Shown here: one piece after another, positions 1 to 13,375 of the stretch
Position numbering within the stretch: the first letter of the stretch is position 1
Layout: the number at the start of each line of letters is the position of its first letter
NCBI GenBank assembly: GCA_024305405.1
Contig: JAKNDB010000068.1
Location: 12,459,501-12,523,500 of the forward strand
Length of the DNA stretch: 64,000 bases
From: Dirofilaria immitis
Lineage: Eukaryota > Nematoda > Chromadorea > Rhabditida > Onchocercidae
Direction of reading: 5' to 3'
The notes under the pieces: generated by a model
Told to the model about the DNA's origin: nothing
The model's input: the letters and a program-made list of their open reading frames with translations, nothing else
Databases searched by the model: none
Program-made: the position numbers and the translations under genes

Positions 1-403
1 CAAATTTTTACAAAATTTTTGCAATTTCATTTTGATTAGATTTATCAGTAACAATTATCGGAAACCGCTGGTATTTAAAATTTTTTTTGAAATTATTTGT
101 ACAAACTGTATTGAACATTATTCCATTTTAATAGCCCAATTTTTTTCGACCTACAGAATTCATAATTATTTTTCAGTAACGAAAAGTCATCAGTTCATCG
201 AAAAATCAGTCAACGATTTAATTTAGCTAATACTCTGTCTATTAAAATCATTGGTACTAAAGTTAGGAGAAAAATACAACTTGGTATTTATTATGAAAAT
301 CCTGAGTCTGAAACCTATTAAACGGATATCTATGATAATTTTTTAACCATAAAATAAGAACGTAACTATTATTGAATACGTAAATTTCAAATTTTAGATC
401 GCA
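1..403. other. Upstream flank of tyrosinase A
   Basis: No gene is recognised here. The stretch is A/T-rich and short open frames in it show no family motif. Immediately before the tyrosinase A start lies a TTTTAG acceptor followed by seven bases and the ATG, which suggests a spliced-leader acceptor or a 5'UTR intron end. Confidence 0.5.
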
Positions 404-3400
404 ATGTATTTTCTGGTTCTATTCATTCTCTTAACAATAGTTGTCGAATTTATTTTTGGCCAAACTCAAATTAGCCAAGTATCAAGGAACTTCATTGAAA
501 ACTGTGATAAGGCACCGACAGCAACAATTCGCTCGATATGCTTAAATGTAAATTGCTTCAACAAGACTGATTACGACAGTATAATGCCTCCAAATTTTAT
601 TAGTTTTATATCTTAAAATTAGCAATTAAATTTTGTAGCTTTACATAATTCATCGAAAATTGAAAAAGATGATAACAATTAAATTGTTTAGCTTCGAAGA
701 ATGGCAAACAATTCCAGACAAGATTTCGAGCAAGAATCTCAAATCAGAATACAACCTCCTGGTATTCCGAACATTTGAGACCTGGTACAGTAATTCCAGG
801 CTCACGAGGTCAAGTTGCAAGTAATCCATACGACTGCATGACACTTACTTGTCTTTGCCCATATTTCATGGTAAATTTCTCATCATAGTTGTAATAGCTT
901 ATAAACTTCGAATTGTTTTTCGCATTCAAATAATTCTTAACTTGAGATTGAAATTTGGCCTGAAATTTATTCATCTTATTTTTAAATTCAAATGAACTCA
1001 ACTTTTTTTTAGGGTAGTATCAATTCACAAAATCAATGTATACTACGGGATGGTCAAATTATAACAATGGCATACCGTAAAGAATATCGAATGCTTACAG
1101 AAGATGAGCGATTACGGTATCATAATGCTCTCAATGTATTGAAACGAAATGGAGAATACGATCGACTTGGCCGGCAACATCAATCAGTTTGTACCTTTCT
1201 TTTTTTCTTTAAAAAAATAAACATTATTTAAGACTTAGAAAATGAAGAAATAAAGAAGATATTAAAAGAGAGAATAGGAAAAAATAAATTAATTAATTCA
1301 AATCTTATATTTTTGTATTTGGCACTAAAATATGAGAAATGAAAAAACTAAAATTATTGCTTATTAGAAAGGCAAATAATAAAAATAAAACTGAATTGTT
1401 TCATAATATATATAATATTGTTGAAAACTGTACATATATATAAATAATTTGATATCTAAGGTTGCGGGAAGAGGTGGTGCACATTCCGGACCTGGTTTCC
1501 TACCATGGCATCGAGAATTTATCAAAAGGTATTTTCTTAATTTGTTTATTTTTCTTAAAAAAATTTAGTTACCATTAAATTTTATATTTGAACATTTTTA
1601 AAAAGAACGATAGTTGGCAATGCCATTGATTTGGGAAATTTCACTTTTTAACAAACCATTAAAATTTTTTTCATCTAATAAAACTTGATATTTTCTTGCT
1701 ATCAGTTAGTTGTTATTTTTTTTTGAACAATTTTGTAATGTCCTAAATCAAATGATCAAATCATTCAAATGAATTCTGTTTAGATTCGAAATTGCACTTC
1801 GTCTTATTGATCCATCAGTTTCTGTACCATATTGGGATTCTGTGCTGGACAGTCATTTGCCGAATCCACGTGATTCTATCTTCTTTAGTCCAATTTTCAT
1901 GGGTGAAACTGATTTCTTCGGTAATGTCATCAACGGTCCATTTGCATATTGGAATACAATTGATGGACGAAATGCTATACTAAGGTTACTAATTAAAATT
2001 AATAAACTAAGCAAAAATTAATTAATTGCCAATTTAATTAAAAATTAATTAAATTTTTTACAATATTTTATTTTGTTCTAACAAGACATCCGTACTATAA
2101 ATATATTTTTTAAATAAAATTTCGAGAGTCTATTCGAGAGTCTAATTCATGTGTATATTAACATGTTATTAGCATGTCAGACTAATAGTTTGAATAATTG
2201 GCACAAGTAGCAACAATTTTTATTTAATCTTTGCAATCTTTTTCTATCTTTAGAAATCTTGGCCAAGAAGGACAACTTTTCAAGGAATGGAGCTTAGTGC
2301 AAGTAATGCAACAAAATTCGATCCAAAATATTCTAGCATATACTGCACCAATGCGAGGTTTAGATTCCTTTTAACGTAGTATTCCTTTTTGATTCATTTA
2401 ATGTCTTCCTCAATTTCGATATTTACGCACGAATTTTAAAAAGAAGAAATTAAATCAAATAATATTAAAAACAATTTTTTTCTTTTTTTTATAATTCCAT
2501 CATTATGATTCGATTTTTTTATTCTTTTTTCGTTCAGGATGTCCATATCCGGTAAATTTTGGTGCATTAGAATATTCACATTCTAATGTCCATCTTTGGG
2601 TCGGTGGTCATATGAAACCACCGGAACAATCAACCAGTGATCCAATATTCTATTCTCATCATGCATTTGTTGATTTTATTTGGGAACTTTGGCGACAAAA
2701 TGTTCAACCATCATGGGCTCGAGAAACAGTTCATTTTTTATTGATAAAATATTGTTATAATATTGTTATGATAAAGATAATAATAATAATATATTTATAA
2801 CTTTATTTTATTTTATTATTTTTAAAATTCAAATAAAATTTTTAATTTTATAAAAAGGATTCTTTTTCAAGAAAAAGGAAAAGTTTGATTTTTGATTTTT
2901 TTTTAGGCCTACGCGCCAGATATAGCAGCATGTGCTGATCCACAACATTTTAGTTATTCATTAATGAGGCCATTTTTCACGCTTTATAATCGAGATGGTA
3001 AGTTATAATCTTATAATGAATTATAACTATAGAAATATTGATTATTGTTTATGCTAATAAATTTAAAAGTGAATTAATCTTTTTTGGAAGAACTAGTTTA
3101 GACAAATGATATTTCGAGAAAGAGAAGTTTTGAAAAGTTTCAGAAAAAAACAGTTCAATTGAATTTCAGGAAATTTAACATAATTATTTGTCAATTATCA
3201 TCTACTAGAAATGAGAAATGTCAATGGAAAATGAGAGACAGATTGTCTGATAGAATCATGCGGTAACATGCTTATATCAAAGAACTGGCTTAGATGAATT
3301 ATATTCGAAAAAAAAATGGAAAATTTTAATCGCTTTTAGAATAAGAAGATAGGCGGAACGATTTTAAAATAATTAAGTAATTTCAACATAAAATCAAATT

Positions 3401-5372
3401 ATTTATCAAAATGTCTAATGATAGAAATGAAATGATGTGATTATGAAATGAGACAGAATGTCTGATGTAATTGTAGAAGAAGTAAATGCTTATATTAAAA
3501 AACCTGCTTAGATAATAATAGCATTTTAAAGAAAGAGAAAGTTTTAACAGGTTTTAAAAGAAGATAAATGGAACTTTTTTAAACTAAAATTTAATCAACA
3601 AAAGAGCAGAAAATATTAAATAATTGGCAATATTATGATAGATAATTTTAAGTGACATACATATAAATGGAGGGAAAAGCAATTGAATAAATTCAAAATT
3701 TAATTATCGAATTTGGAAAAGTTTTTAAAGCATTTTTTTGAATGGTCCAAAATTTCAATATGTCGAAAGATATTTCACTTGTTGGATATAAACAAACATT
3801 GTCGAAAAAACTTTTCGAAACTGACATATTTATTTGCCGAAGGTTATAAGAGTATAAACTTTCTATCGCAATCTTTTTACGATTTATTCATTTTATAAAA
3901 CGTGAAAATTATTTCAGGTTTATCGAATATGTATACAAGTCAAATGTATCGATTTTCGCCACGTCCTAGTTGCAGCATTGAAATACCAACTTGTGGCTCA
4001 CCATATTTATTTTGTGATACACGCGGTTTTCCTCATTGTGTATCGAAAATTAAATTAGGCGGTTTATGTATTGGCTTCGAACGTTTTGATGCTTGCTTCA
4101 ATGGAGTTTGCCAAATGGGACGATGTAGACCAGGTGCAACACCAGCGGTAAATTATTTTATTTCTAAATAAATTTATTTATTTACTTCTATTAAATTTTC
4201 ATTTCTCGCTTTCAAAAGTGTGAAATTTTAGAAAAATTTTAGAAATTCAAAATCTTTTCTTATTTTTTTTAGAATAGAAATTCGGAAAAATGTGAAATTG
4301 TAAAGAAAAAAATTAACAGAAATTTAATATATTTCTAAAGAAAAGAATGACATTATTATAATAACAATAACAATAACAATCTTTTTAAATTGAATATATT
4401 TTTTGGAATATTTCCAGCCTTTTGTACCACAAACACAACTCTCACAAATGCAACAAACGCAAATTTTGCAACAACGAATTGAATTTGTGGATTGTTTCAA
4501 TCGACATCCATGTTGTGAAACTTGGGCAAATATGGGTGAATGTCGTCGAAATGGTAATTATATGAGACAGTACTGTCAAGCTGCATGTCATGTTTGCACA
4601 CCAACATTTAATACTAGCAATGGTAAGTTTCGATAAATATGCAAATTATTATAATAATGATATTATCATGATTTTAAGATAGCAATGATAATCTAATTAA
4701 AATTATTTATTATTTTTCTTTTCATTTCCAAACATTGTTTTTAAGATAATAAATATTACAACAAGCAATTATGTAGATGTAAAATTTTCTTATTTAAATT
4801 ATTGCTTGTTTTTTTGTTGTTTATTTTCGCTTCATTTCAATCAAATAAATATATTTCAGAATGTGACGATCGTCATATTTCCTGCAAACAATGGAGTAAC
4901 GCTGGCCATTGTCGGGGAAAGTCGGATCAATTTATGGAAGAAAATTGTCGTCGATCATGTAACTTTGTGATACTCCCAAAAATACTTCATGTCCACTTCA
5001 ACAATGGTTATTGCTTTCTATTTTTTTCTTAAAAAAACAACAAAGAAATATTCAACTTTTTTTATAAAATATTATAAATTTCACAGCGAGCAACCTCTTC
5101 GATTTATCTAAAATATGATAAGGCAAACATTTATTTAATTAATCATAAAGACTGTAGTACTGTAGCTTACAGTATTTTTGAATACAGGATTTTAATAATT
5201 AATAATCTACAAATGTCACACAATTTTTTTCTCTAGTTTATGATGATGATATTTGCAGTAAAACCCTCTAATTTATATTTCAGGCTCTTCAAGATTTCAA
5301 CCTCAGGTTTTCCTAACTAATTTACGTTCAAGATTAATGACACTTGAACCTAATAACAACAATTCACCATAA
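404..5372 (+). CDS. Secreted tyrosinase with two C-terminal ShK domains (copy A)
   Basis: Type-3 copper enzyme (phenol/catechol oxidation, probably cuticle or eggshell cross-linking), secreted. Twelve exons: 404-547, 692-870, 1013-1186, 1461-1528, 1784-1984, 2254-2357, 2538-2728, 2907-2997, 3918-4147, 4418-4622, 4860-5006, 5284-5372. Exon 1 gives a hydrophobic signal peptide, then CDKAPT. Copper site A: His in [20 protein letters not shown]; copper site B: HSNVHLW, then [15 protein letters not shown]. Exon 9 is a Cys-rich extension; exons 10 and 11 each encode an ShK (six-Cys) domain. The copy at 13.4 kb has matching exons. Odd: exon 2 is 179 nt and meets an in-frame TGA at 776-778 after a stretch matching copy B, then continues in another frame ([13 protein letters not shown]). 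Exon 11 loses the last ShK cysteine by a shift near 4963. Either homopolymer errors or early decay. Splice sites were assigned by eye. Confidence 0.9.
3091..3560. repeat. Degenerate tandem repeat of about 200 bp in intron 8 of tyrosinase A
   Basis: Three starts can be aligned: AACTAGTTTAGA at 3091, AACTGGCTTAGA at 3283 and AACCTGCTTAGA at 3501, spaced 192 and 218 bases. The first two units share further landmarks in the same order: a TATTTCGAG/TATATTCGAA segment, an ATTTGTCAA/ATTTATCAA segment, TAGAAATGA, GAGACAGA followed by TGTCTGAT, and ATGCTTATAT. The third unit is only partly preserved. Diverged, noncoding, with no terminal inverted repeats seen. Confidence 0.65.
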
Positions 5373-7215
5373 TTTCAACATTTTAACAATAATGCCACCT
5401 CTATGATTTCAAAAAAATTTAAATTAAATATTTAATAAAATAAAAGAAATTTTTTCATTGAAAGTAAGCCTTAAAAGGATTAAATATTAAATAAAATTTA
5501 CTTATATTTTTTGAAACAAACACAAATAAATATTTAATTAAAATTAATTTTTATTCAATTTTTCATCGACAAAATGTTTCTTTTCGAATGAATTATTTAT
5601 TTACTTTTATTTATTATTAATTATTGCTTATTTGCCCTTATTTTATTTACAGAAAAATCCTACCTCATTTTATTTCCATCTTAAATTTAACTTTAATTAA
5701 TTGTTCTCTTTGTTCATTAAATGTTGAGTATTTGCATATAATTTTACAACCAGTCACTGTTATATTTATTATTTCATTTTACTGTTTGACCATTTGGAAT
5801 TAATTATTTAAATAAATATTTAAGTTTACATATTACGGTATTCATGTATATAATTATTGTATTTGATTTATTCACAAATTCAGGATTAATTTTATAAATC
5901 GTTCAAAATTTTTATATCATATTTTGTTGCTATTAGCATTTGTCTTTTCTTTTCAAAATTAATATTATTTGCATTGTTTATTGATCTTTTGGAATTTGCT
6001 AACACAAATTTTTCTATTGCAATAATTAAATTAATTCTAAAAGTTTCATTATAAGCTACTAAATTTATAATTAAAATTTCGTCAAAATTTTCAATGAAAA
6101 ATTTTATTGTACAATAATATTTTTAAATTTAATTGCAATATTACGCTTAAGTTCCATTTTTTTTTGCAAATAAAATGATAAGATTGAAATTATAAAAATT
6201 ATTACATCGTTTTTATCTAATCATTATTGATATATTTTTCTTACTCCCAATAAAAAGCTGCAAATTTTATTAATTAGTAACGAGGTTGTTGCTTAAACAA
6301 ATTAAAATAGAATTCCAAGTAAAATATTGAAATTGCAATTAAACCGTTATTAGATTAAATTTTAAATTTATTTCAGAGAGCAATTAAAATTATTATTTTT
6401 TTATTTATTAATGCTTTTACTCTTATTATCGTCAATTTTAAATGATAATTTGTAAAGTGAACGAAAGATATGAAATGAAAACAAGTTCTTAATTTATATA
6501 AAAGAGCAGTGAAAATGATATATGTTTTATAGATATTTGTTTTGAACAAAAACGAGGAATTTCTAAAATCATGAACTTTCGTTTATATTTTTTTTTTTTT
6601 GTTAAACAAACAGCGATGAAATTGAAAAAATAATAATATTAAAATTTTATTAGCATAATTAATATTTAATATCGTAGGTATAGATACTGTAGATAACAAT
6701 AATCATTGAATTATTTTTGCTTATTTAAAAAATTATTAACTATTTGGAAGAAATTAATTCTCGCATTTCTTATTCTACTGAAAATGAAAAATCTATGATC
6801 GGTTAAGGAGAAAAAGAATTTTCCGGAAATGATAACATATCATTCGGAAATGAAGCAAAAACATTTTTAATCAATTTGGAAAGTATTGAAAATCTTGACG
6901 ATATATCATTTTACAATAATTAAATGAATAATATTAAAATATCCAATGACAAAAAGACATCTCTAATCAAATAACTTATAAAACTTATCAAATATTTCGA
7001 GAATTTATTTTATCAGGTTTATTATTGGAGATAAAAGGAAAGAAATGATGGTATTAAATTTTCACTTGATAATATATGCAAAGATTTTGATAAATTAAAA
7101 ACAATTTTTTCACATAATCATTAAAATATACGATTTATGAATTTTTTTGAAAAAATATGAAAAATTTTTTTAAAATATGAATGCATTGATAAGGAGTATT
7201 TGATAAGAAATAGAT

Positions 7216-7219
<4 letters not shown>

Positions 7220-7256
<37 letters not shown>
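7220..7256. repeat. AAT microsatellite
   Basis: An uninterrupted run of AAT/ATA trinucleotides about 36 bases long in the tyrosinase intergenic region. Simple-sequence repeat without further function visible. Confidence 0.9.
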
Positions 7257-7257
<1 letters not shown>

Positions 7258-9389
7258 TCGATATAAGAAATGGACCGAAAAATAAAGTAAGCAAATGTGA
7301 TAAATAAAAAATTATTAGAAGTTTTTACCTAAAATTATGTTGCACAAAATGAGAAAAATTTTAAATAACAATCAATAAACATCCATATTACAACAAATTT
7401 TTGAAAAATTACAAAAATTTGATGAAAAAATGTGCAATACAATAAATTTTAGGTTAACACTTTTAATTTTAATTTTGAATCAAAGAAAAAATGAAGCAAA
7501 AAAAAGCGAAGAAATTCCAATCACAAATGATACTTTTGTAATACTTGCAGAAATGTTTTTTTTGTTTTTCTTTTTGTATAACGCAAGAATGAAAACAAAA
7601 ATAATAAATTTTAGTGATAACATACATTAAATTAAAATTTCTCTTATCAACAATTAATTGATAGAAAGAGAAAATAATTTAAAGAGTTTATATTAAATTA
7701 TATAGCAAATATTGAAGGGGAAAAAAATGAAAGTTTTGCATTAAATAAAAGTACAGAAAAGTGAATCAAATACTAGAAAAAAAGGGTAATGAAAAAAATA
7801 TATCAGAAAAATTTTTTTATAAGATCGATGATTTTGATTTAAGATTAATTTTTGAATTTATATAACAGGTTTATTCCATCTTTTAATTTCATCCTTTCAT
7901 TATATGAAGCAAGTTTTCAACTTATTATACTATACTACTTTTATGATGTAAAATTTCGAGAAAAGTTGTATAGAATTATTACGCAATTGTTACAGTTTAA
8001 TTTATATTTTAATATATTTAAATTACAATCGAAATATTTATCATTACCAAACATTTTGTTTGTAATTTAAGTTTGTTAAATTTCGTTTATTTTTACGAAA
8101 TTGTAATAGAGATGAAAAGAATATAAATAAAAATGATAATATCGTTATAATACTGATAAATGATTCTCAATCAAGATGACTAAAGATTATAGGATGGAAA
8201 AAGTTTAAATATTTTTCGTCGAATTGCAATTTCTCCTCTTATTTTCTTCAGTTTGTTTTTTTTTTTTTAAATACTCATAACAACAACTATTAAATTTATT
8301 TTCCAAAGCAAGAAAGTCATTGATAGCGTTAAATTTGAAAAATGCTTAGAGGCGGAGTTGAAAATTTAATTCTGGAAAAGTATAAAAGAAGCATTTTGTT
8401 CGTTAATGATATTTCCGTTTTGTTTCCGGAAACGGTTTCAGTTTCTTCCAAATATTACGTCCAATGTTGATAATCACATACTTCTTTTCATTCATTATCT
8501 CTTTTTTTCAGGATTATTGTAATTTTATCTGAAATTGTTATAACTATAATCTATACATATAAGTACAGAAATATAATTATTAATTTAGAATCTTATAATA
8601 CTTTAAAATAGCATTATTGATTGATTATTGTAAATTGAAAAATATAATTCGATAAGAAAAAACAAGATGATATATTAATACTAGCTATACTATTGATTTT
8701 ATCATATAAGACTTTTAATAATTATTAATGATTATGAATTAATCATAAAATGCAGCTTATTATCATCATTGAAAATAATTTGCTATTTGATAAAATAATT
8801 AACTATTAGTTTCTATGTTTCATAGAGAGATATCTTTATAAACTGTTTAAAATTACATCAATTAAATTCATTTCTATTCGTTGTGTGATACTTTTAAAAA
8901 TCAATAACATTATTGAAAAATTATCATTAATTTTGTTTATTATGACTTCATGATAAACAAGAATATTACATATCTATTAATATATTATTCTTTACTGCAC
9001 TATTGCAATTTTGCTACTTTTACTATACCATATTACAATTTTATCATACCGTACCATAAGTATGAAATTCCTTGAATTGTTATATCATTTTTTTCTTTTT
9101 CCCATAATAAATTGAGAATATATTTTTACAATGCAAATCATAGCATTAATAATCATTCCTATTTTTTAAAAATAAAATTTGATTTTTGTATAATTAAATT
9201 TTAAATCAATTCAAAAGAATGGCATATGGAAAATATCTTCTGACTATTTATTAATTTCAAATATTCATTTCAAATATTCCATTTACATTTTCGAAAAGAA
9301 ATTCATGTTTCTTAAGTTTAATTAATTATATATTCATTTAAAGCTTTATACTATAATTCAAATTTAAAAATCGCTGTTTTTATCATTTA

Positions 9390-9427
9390 ATTATATCAAA
9401 CCATTTCAAAAAATGGTTTGATATAAT
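9390..9427. repeat. Perfect 16-bp inverted repeat (hairpin)
   Basis: ATTATATCAAACCATT at 9390-9405 and its exact reverse complement at 9412-9427 enclose a 6-base loop TCAAAA. The arms contain a CAAACCATT core rather than only A/T, so this is less likely to be chance than most hairpins of this A/T-rich DNA. It could be a small foldback element or the remnant of a DNA transposon; no neighbouring gene explains it. Confidence 0.85.
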
Positions 9428-10533
9428 TTCTTTCTCAATCATGTCTTCGTTATAAGTTTATCAATGATATAAGATTCAATTTTCTATGTTATAATTTATT
9501 TAACTTAAATATTTTATTTAGTTTTTATTATCAAATATTTGATATTAAAAAAAACAACAAAATAAATAATTTACTATCATATTTCTACTTTTAATTCGTT
9601 TCTTTTCAATTTACAGCCTTGAAATTCTATAAACTTTGAGATAGACACTAGAATAATCTTTGTATTATTGCTTACATTACTAATTATTATCAACATCTGA
9701 CATTCTTATCTTAATCAATAATGAACAATCGATAACAGACGGAATCAAAATTCTATTTACACTTTTAATATTTACTTAGATTAAACTCTTTTGTTTTTTC
9801 ATCATTTTATTACACGATCACTTAATTACTTAGCTCTTCCGTTTCTTTTTTTTCCTCCACAATTTATATTATTTTAATATCAGTTTATCTTTTCCTTCAA
9901 ATAATACCTTCATTGAATGGATTATTCATTAAAAAATAATTTTAAATATTAACTTTTTTAGAAGCAATCAAAATATCGCAAAATAAACTTTCCCATACTT
10001 TCCAAACTATTAAATTTTCGCTTCTTTAATTAATTTATCTTGTAATACATAAACATTGATATGTTAATATATGATTCTAAGCTGATTTTCCAATTCGAAT
10101 TTATTCATATATCCTACCACTTGACTCTTTTAATTTTTAATTCTCAAAATTATTTCTAATTTCGTTTTATTATTTTTTCCTTGCTTACAACATAGTACAT
10201 TAATATATCAATAGCATCATAAAATATAATTCAGCAAATTTATTTATTAATTAATTTGATATTTGATTATCAAAAAAGCTTCCAATCATTATCAAAAATT
10301 AATATGCGAAAAAATTTCATAAAAAATTCAAAATTGATAAATGAAAAAAATTAATAAAAATTTTCAGAAAAATTAAATTAACAAAAATTAAAATATTTTT
10401 AATTGCAAACCAATGCATATTGTAAGCATGAAATTTTGAAATAATTTTATGTCACATAAAATATTAGCGATATATATATTTCAATTTAATGTTCAACAAA
10501 AAAACAAAACATAGTAGTAATACTTATTAGGAG

Positions 10534-10584
10534 AGGATTTACCTGAGAATAGGAATCACCTGAGAATAGCACTTACCTGAGAAT
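10534..10584. repeat. Three tandem 17-bp repeats ending ACCTGAGAAT
   Basis: Units at 10534-10550, 10551-10567 and 10568-10584 each have the form AGNNNTTACCTGAGAAT (the second has TC in place of TT); the last 10 bases ACCTGAGAAT are identical in all three. A single near-match (AGGATTTATCTGAGAAT) sits at 27273-27289. Function unknown. Confidence 0.85.
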
Positions 10585-13375
10585 ATTTTCGATTTATCTT
10601 TCAATAATTTTTAATGCACAGCTATAAATGCGAAAAGATTTTATGACTCATGAATTTTTGTCAATAACATTTTTGATCAAATCAAAAATTTAATTAAATT
10701 TTAATTTAAAGTTTTTTCAAGAATAAAATTATTTTAAGCAAAATAAAAATATAATAAATAAACATATAATTATAAGTTAAAAAAGAGACAAAAAACTTTG
10801 CTAAATATATCAAATGATAGGAAATAATAATTATTAAATAGGAAAAGTTATTAACAATGATTCATTTCTTTTTCCAACGATTTCATTTTCGAAAATTTAA
10901 CCTCCGAAAAAACCTGTTAAAGAATCATTGTGATGTGATAGAAGTAACCGGCTTGATAGTAATACATGAAACTTTCAATATTTATTCACGTCAATGATTA
11001 CAAAATAATCATTTATTTCAAATCTTTTTCTATATTAAAACTTTCAATTGATACTTATTTAATGAATCTTTTTTTCTTTATTTTTCATTACTGAAATTAA
11101 TTTAATTAGATAATTAATAATCAAAAATACTTTCTTATTCATTAATGAAATGAAATTAAATTTTTTTGCATCATTTTATTTCATCTTTTTCCCTTCTATA
11201 TTTTAATAAAATAAATTTTTCGTTTTTTTGTCCAATATATTTTCTTTTTCAATTTTATTAAATTTAGTATTGTTTACATATTAATATTTGTTTACTAATT
11301 TTTATTTAAATTAAATATTAGAAATTGGGAAGTTTATGATTTCTTCATTTTTAGACAAAAAGATATTTTTGCAAGACGAGTAAGTATTTTGATTGCAGAA
11401 CAGCAATACATATTGTAAGAACAAAACTTACAAAAATATTATATCACATAAATTGTTAAGTTCAAATATTTACATTGCTGCGATTCGAGAATCTTTTCAT
11501 ACTTCATTATTTTATACATATTCTGACAAAAATTTTGCTCATTATTTTGAAAAATTTGATAGTGATTCACCAAAATTTGACCTTTTAACCGCACTTAACT
11601 TTTTTTTTCAATGAAATAACGAAATGAATAATTTATTCAGCAGACATAAGCTGTAATCATGTTTTTTTATTGTATTGCTCCAATTCTTCGATTAATCAAT
11701 TTGTTGATAATTTCCGATAGAATATGAATTGATAAAAAAAAAACAAAACTGAACTAAAAAGATTTCGTCATAAATTTGAAAAGTTTCAAATATATGTATA
11801 CAATCATCTCAGCGCTATTTTCCAAAACCAATTAATTTCTATATTATACATAAAAGTTTTTATTTCTTTTTAATTCATTAGAAAAGCAACAAAAAAAAAC
11901 AAATAAATAATAATAATCAATCAACTAACTTATAATACAATAAGTTTGAGCAATATTTTATGGAAAAAATAAATAGCACAAATATTCATAAAATACTTTC
12001 TTTTTTTTTTTTATTAAATTATATTTGTATAGTTCCACTTCATATTTTCATAATATTTTTTCAATTTTTATATTATTGAAAAGATATTTTTAGAAAAAAA
12101 CGATAAATTCTAAAAGGAATGAAGGAGAAATTGATAAAATATATTCTCGCAATAAAAGAAAAAAGAAAAAAATATCAAATTTCTTACTATCGTTGATTAC
12201 AATAATCATTATAATTCATTCGTGATATTAGCATACTGTATAATTCGAATAACGGATAGTATTACCGTACAACTCGGTGGTATTCGTCTATCTTAAAAAG
12301 ACTAATGACTGTCATTATGATTATAGATGAGTATATTAGCAAAATTAAAAACAAACAAAAAAGATGTTCGATTTAAACTATTATAAGGTTAAAGGTCACA
12401 GTAAAATTCAAAGCTAACAAAAAAAAAGCGAGAAAGTTTTTTTCTCATTCAGACTCTTTTATAAACATTTTCTATAATGAAAAGTTACTAATACTTCAAA
12501 CTTGTGAAAAATTTTCTGGATCGACAATTTACAAAAATTTTGAAAACCAATCGATATTGCTATATTTAACTATTGAGTAATAATATAAAGTGATTACATA
12601 AATACATAAATGAGAATTGTACAGTAATTGCTATGAAAAATTTGAAAAACAATATAAATTTTTAAAATTAATTTTTTCATAAGTGTATTGAACTAGAGAA
12701 TTATATTGATTTATAGCGATGAAGCAAGCAAGGTCATTTTCATGCATGAAGTTGAATGACTTTTTAGTTGACCTCCTTTAATTCTTTATCTTTAACAGGC
12801 AATTACCGCTTCTTATCTAATTCATTTCTTTTTGTTGTTTAAAAATCCAAATTTTATCATAAAGTTTGAAAAACTTTTCGGAAACTCAAAAATTGAATAT
12901 TTTGAAAAAGTCGAACTTTGAATTTATATTTTGAAAATCAAAGTTCAAAAGTTTTTTAAATTTAATAAAGATTGAATAATTTTGCATTATCAGTTATTGC
13001 TTTTATTTATTTATTTATTTTAATCATACTAAATCATTCTGTTTATTATTTTTAATTTTAAAAAGATAATTTTCATATATTTAAATATATTTCTCATTTT
13101 CTTTTTTATTTCCTCTCGCAGTGACGGATTGAAAAAGTTTCATTCAAATTAAAAATATTCTTACAATATATTTTTTGACGAAATTTAGCAGAAAAAAAAT
13201 ATAATAATTAACTTTTACTTTCTGCTTTTAAAATACCATTTTATAGATTTCAAAATAAGTATGATAGGATCTTTCATCCTTTTAATTATACAAATGAAAC
13301 GCTTATTCAATTTATCAAAAGTTTTAATAATAATTAATTTCTTCACATAAATATAGATCTGCATACCTAGAAGAA

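Larger units (their letters stand above)
5373..13375. other. 8-kb intergenic region between the two tyrosinases
   Basis: No coding exon is recognised. A polyadenylation signal AATAAA at 5434-5439 probably ends tyrosinase A. The stretch contains an AAT microsatellite near 7220-7256, a 16-bp perfect inverted repeat at 9390-9427 and three 17-bp tandem repeats at 10534-10584 (listed separately). Open frames inside it are low-complexity, A/T-driven and lack splice-consistent conservation. Confidence 0.6.
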
